Shown here one piece after another: positions 62,121-64,000 of a stretch of DNA of 64,000 nucleotides. Location: the NCBI GenBank assembly GCA_054601695.1, contig BAAHQB010000016.1, positions 1,385,768 through 1,449,767 on the forward strand, in the 5' to 3' direction. Made by a program: the position numbers and the translations under genes. The stretch is from Amorphochlora amoebiformis (Eukaryota; Cercozoa; Chlorarachniophyceae). The notes under the pieces were generated by a model that ran no database searches, had not been told where the DNA came from, and saw nothing but the letters and a program-made list of their open reading frames with translations. Every line of letters begins with the position of its first letter. Position 1 is the stretch's first letter.

Positions 62121-62286
62121 ATATCTACACGATACATATATAAATTGTATATAAAACTCAGTATGGTTTGATACACAAGGAATACATTAAAAAACCGCAA
62201 ATAGAGAAACACGTAAAGCCCTAATCGACCTCTCGTTCAGGTTCCTCACAGCGTTTTCGGTGGAGAGTCACACGTGTTCCAGTTAG
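49772..62286 (+). CDS. DysF (dysferlin/peroxin) domain protein, multi-exon; 5' end and one internal part unresolved
   Basis: Supported exons: about 49772-49976, 50039-50282, 50779-50818, 51651-51725, 51821-51900, 52834-52911, 54900-55023, 55092-55118, 56125-56196, 57284-57323, 57395-57464, 58230-58271, 58336-58362, 58444-58504, 59291-59336, 60668-60716, 62241-62286 (TAG). Phases agree from 51651 onward; between 50818 and 51651 a junction is missing (a piece starting near 51469 is a candidate). The 51651-52911 exons encode a DysF-type domain: [12 protein letters not shown], then [12 protein letters not shown] and WVRQRLWIRKC, with the family's spaced Trp and Arg residues. DysF domains occur in ferlins, TECPR1 and fungal peroxins of the peroxisome-ER contact. 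The N-terminal exons hold a small strand-rich region ([14 protein letters not shown]) and a Lys/Arg-rich segment. No membrane span was seen, but the first exon is absent. Confidence 0.6.
51515..51648. repeat. Tandem duplication ending at a 3' splice site
   Basis: A unit of about 67 bases (TACGTGTATGCATAATGTGAAATG...AAGCATATCG) is followed at once by a diverged second copy (TACGTGTACATACTGTGAAATG...AAGCATATGGCAG). The second copy ends in the acceptor used by the 51651 exon; the first lacks the AG. Confidence 0.75.
53393..53480 (+). mobile_element. SINE-like fragment, copy 2 (head only)
   Basis: Starts GTTGATGCAGCGGCATGGTACACCACTAGTAGTCC and continues with TTTGGTTTAGATTCGTTGGGTT. The spacing of GCAG-GGCAT and GGTACAC-TAGTAGTCC matches the heads of copies 1 and 3. 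The rest of the element is absent or has diverged beyond recognition. Confidence 0.45.
53517..54395 (+). repeat. 880-bp polypyrimidine (CT)n-rich tract
   Basis: Almost entirely T and C, mostly TCTC, with interspersed TTCTCTCTC, CCCTC and TGTTCTCTC phrases. Sub-repeats such as TCTGTTCTC recur at 54150-54210. The strand asymmetry is extreme: there are very few G or A. It could form triplex (H-DNA) structure, and in the mRNA sense it is a very long pyrimidine tract in the intron before the 54900 exon. Confidence 0.9.
54408..54584 (+). repeat. (ATT)n trinucleotide microsatellite
   Basis: About 58 repeats of ATT with a few TTTTTATT interruptions near 54503-54525. It directly follows the polypyrimidine tract. 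Confidence 0.95.
58003..58261. repeat. Duplication containing a partial copy of a coding exon
   Basis: The sequence ATATATAAAGATATGTGTATACAGGGTTTTCAAGATAGGGGATAGGCATAAGG at about 58010-58061 matches 58203-58256, which contains the predicted exon 58230-58271. The upstream copy keeps an acceptor-like ACAG and the first 28 bases of the exon but loses the donor half to TA repeat. Confidence 0.75.
58626..59113. repeat. Duplicated intronic segment with TA repeats
   Basis: ACGTAACATACTTAAT (58626 and 58805) and ATACACTTAGGGGCACGGGTAACGAATTTCGGTG (58740-58773 and 59078-59111) each occur twice in the same order. This is a tandem duplication in which the TA repeats between the anchors have changed length. 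Confidence 0.8.
59072..59223 (-). CDS. Nested antisense ORF piece, doubtful
   Basis: A minus-strand open frame ends in KCI-stop at 59072 and reads as a compact mixed sequence ([20 protein letters not shown]...). It lies inside the intron 58505-59290 of the DysF gene. Its last dozen codons lie in the duplicated segment also present at 58740-58773. I found no convincing upstream exon; a piece near 60690-60740 would fit phase but conflicts with a plus-strand exon. It may be a chance frame or a relic. Confidence 0.2.
60717..62240. repeat. 1.5-kb intron with a full SINE-like copy and TA repeats
   Basis: After about 110 bases of unique and TA sequence the SINE-like element occupies 60826-61216. 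TA repeats follow to 62150, interrupted by ATT-rich sequence at about 61590-61680. The terminal exon of the DysF gene comes after it. Confidence 0.75.
60826..61216 (+). mobile_element. tRNA-related SINE-like element, copy 3 (best preserved)
   Basis: The head GTTAGCGCAGTGGCATAGTAGATGGTAGTCCAGAGTTCGATTC contains an A box (TAGCGCAGTGG, 60828-60838) and a B box (GTTCGATTC, 60860-60868). The body carries a CGTGACGTCACGTTGCGTCACG palindromic stretch, three ACTACCCGG-type repeats and four TCTCCAG repeats. The tail TACTGTTTATATTGTTGCTTTAACAATATAC runs directly into TA microsatellite. The A-to-B spacing of about 21 nt is shorter than in a normal tRNA. Confidence 0.7.
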
Positions 62287-62393
62287 TCTCCCGCCTGCCT
62301 CTCCTACCAACAAGCTCGACTCCAAGGCCGACGGAGTAAGCTAAGTCTTTCTATATTAGCTCAGCTCAGAAGTTTATCTCACCTATACCTCAT
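62287..62393. promoter_or_regulatory. Short gap between DysF gene stop and RBR gene start
   Basis: Only 107 bases separate the TAG of the DysF gene from the ATG chosen for the ligase. It contains no TA microsatellite. If the two genes are separate, the promoter of the second lies here or inside the last intron or exon of the first. A fused reading through 62241-62335 into 62360 is also phase-compatible in another frame. Confidence 0.35.
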
Positions 62394-62640
62394 ATGGAGC
62401 AGGCGATCGGGAGGGTGGAGACGCAGCTCATGGAGCTTGGGGCTGTGAGTCGCTCTTTCCGGTGTCCGTGCTGCTTGTGTAAGGTGTACAGTTCTTAACA
62501 TCGAGGAAAAGTATGCATGAGGAGGATGTGTCTGTTGAATAGGCGCCGAAGCTTCGGGGGCTACGCCTTCGATGTGGGCATGCGTTATGTTTCACTTGCG
62601 CAAAGGTGATATTTTTCAGTCCGCATCACAATGCATATAC

Positions 62641-62671
<31 letters not shown>

Positions 62672-63398
62672 CATATATAGATTATGTACATATATAGATA
62701 ACATAGATATATGTATATATATATACATACATATGTGTATATATGTGTGTGTATATATATTATATATGCCTATGTATGTATATCAATTTCATGCAACACG
62801 CATACTAATATATATATATATATAGTTACTAGTGTACACCAATGCCAGGCTTACCCTCCCATTCTCATCAAGACAAAAACGCCAATGATATGCGCGTATA
62901 GGGTAAGCCCGCTTTTTAGTACTAGGTTTATCTTAGGTGATCTTCACAATTGGCGTTTATGTAAGAAGAGAGCAGTATTTATCAAACTTTGTTCGCTTGC
63001 TGGATATCTGTCTTTTCCTGCTTCCGACCCTTCTCCTTGTCTATCATGCCATAATTATTGATCTATCCTAGTTCTCACTGTTGAAATGACCCGCCAACCT
63101 ACTTACCCTAACCCTCCCACTCTGTACTAAGCCCTTAACCTACAAACTCCTCTCTGTTGCAGGATTGTGGTACAGCAGTGGCATTGGAAGAGTTGGCTAA
63201 AGTTTTACCTCTTGATGTCCTGAAAGCCTATGAAGAAGTCTCCAAGAGTGCCCTAATGTAATAGAATTTTTTTTTTTGTCCATATATATATAGAAATATA
63301 TATATATATTTAATATATATATATATATATAATATATATAGAAATATATATATATATATTAAATACATGATATATATATAATATATATATATATATAT

Positions 63399-63435
<37 letters not shown>

Positions 63436-63464
63436 ATACATTTCTGCATTTAAATATAAGGATG

Positions 63465-63533
<69 letters not shown>

Positions 63534-63956
63534 TAAATGTATAAATAATGTATATAATTATGAAAACATATACATATATATATATATATATGTATAGATA
63601 TATATATATATATATAATACATTTATGTAAGCATATATATATATACATATATACATACATATATATGTATATAAAAATATATATATATATAAATATATAT
63701 TATAAATATTATATATATATATATATTATGTATATGTATATGTACATGTATATTAGAATCAAATAATTACACACACATATATTTACAAATATATACTTAC
63801 TACTACGGATATATGCATATAGTAATGGATACATATGTATGTACTTTGCACACATTTTATGCATTCACATGAATACTTAAATGACATGTTTCCTTAAAGG
63901 ATGTCCAGGCGTTCACGTATAGATAAGGTCAAGTCTTGTCCATTGAAAAACTTCAG
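62394..63956 (+). CDS. RBR-type (RING-IBR) E3 ubiquitin ligase, N-terminal part; continues past the window
   Basis: Exons: 62394-62483, 62543-62605, 62849-62902, 63163-63257, 63900-63956; the next donor is at 63957. Phases agree. Residues from about 17 form a [12 protein letters not shown], then [13 protein letters not shown] (C-x-H-x3-C-x2-C), then a third pair in MICAYRDC. The sequence [19 protein letters not shown] follows, as in the linker from RING1 to IBR of RBR ligases. The last exon gives [10 protein letters not shown], which looks like the first Cys-Pro of an IBR domain. RBR ligases take ubiquitin from an E2 onto a RING2 cysteine before passing it to substrate; the RING2 would be beyond the right edge. 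The start is the first ATG in frame. The ATG-containing exon could begin at 62360 if it belongs to a longer transcript. Confidence 0.75.
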
Positions 63957-64000
63957 GTATATAATCTACGTATACTTTATATTTATATTTACACTGTTGT

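Overview
This window is nuclear DNA of an intron-rich eukaryote, most likely a photosynthetic one. The genes are split by GT-AG introns, and most introns are filled with (TA)n microsatellites. The best evidence for a plastid is a minus-strand gene (42395-47103) for a thylakoid-lumen TPM-domain protein. It has an N-terminal targeting region with a twin-arginine lumen signal. That points to an alga, but the sequence does not fix the lineage. A signal-peptide-like extreme N-terminus on this protein leaves a complex (secondary) plastid possible. I rebuilt the exons by hand from splice sites, codon phase and family motifs, so all gene models are predictions without transcript support.

Layout: (1) 3-635 +, endonuclease fragment of a non-LTR retrotransposon. 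(2) 1255-9963 +, a 19-exon GCNA/SprT-type protease with KOW-like, RanBP2 zinc finger, SprT, zinc ribbon and HMG parts. (3) 9964-10968, a CTAG-rich spacer, then a 60-codon ORF. (4) 11155-15653 -, an 8-exon protein with an N-terminal membrane anchor and a PH domain. (5) 15654-19968, spacer of TA repeats with CTAG-rich unique DNA. (6) 19969-27597 -, a 13-exon, 415-residue, probably type II membrane glycosyltransferase-like protein. (7) 27661-34435 +, a 19-exon, 471-residue protein of unknown function with a 15-bp telomere-like repeat tract in one intron. (8) 34642-41760 +, a 14-exon, 433-residue unknown protein with an acidic tail. (9) 41761-42394, a second CTAG-rich spacer. (10) 42395-47103 -, the lumen protein. 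(11) 47102-48824 +, a 10-exon, 299-residue unknown protein ending in a CaaX-like box. (12) about 49772-62286 +, a multi-exon protein with a dysferlin-type (DysF) domain. (13) 62394-63956 and beyond, +, the start of an RBR (RING-IBR) E3 ubiquitin ligase that runs out of the window.

The architecture is the most striking feature. Distances between genes are often tiny (63 bp between 27597 and 27661, overlapping start codons at 47101-47104, 108 bp between 62286 and 62394). Introns fall into two classes: compact ones of about 50-110 nt, and expanded ones up to about 1.8 kb packed with TA repeats. Three copies of an apparent tRNA-related SINE, several local duplications that copy splice sites or exon ends, and an 880-bp polypyrimidine tract lie in introns. 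The three CTAG-rich blocks lie only between genes.

The genes do not form an obvious pathway. Two suggest protein quality control around ubiquitin or DNA-protein crosslinks (GCNA-like, RBR ligase), and three suggest membrane or organelle functions (PH protein, glycosyltransferase-like, DysF).
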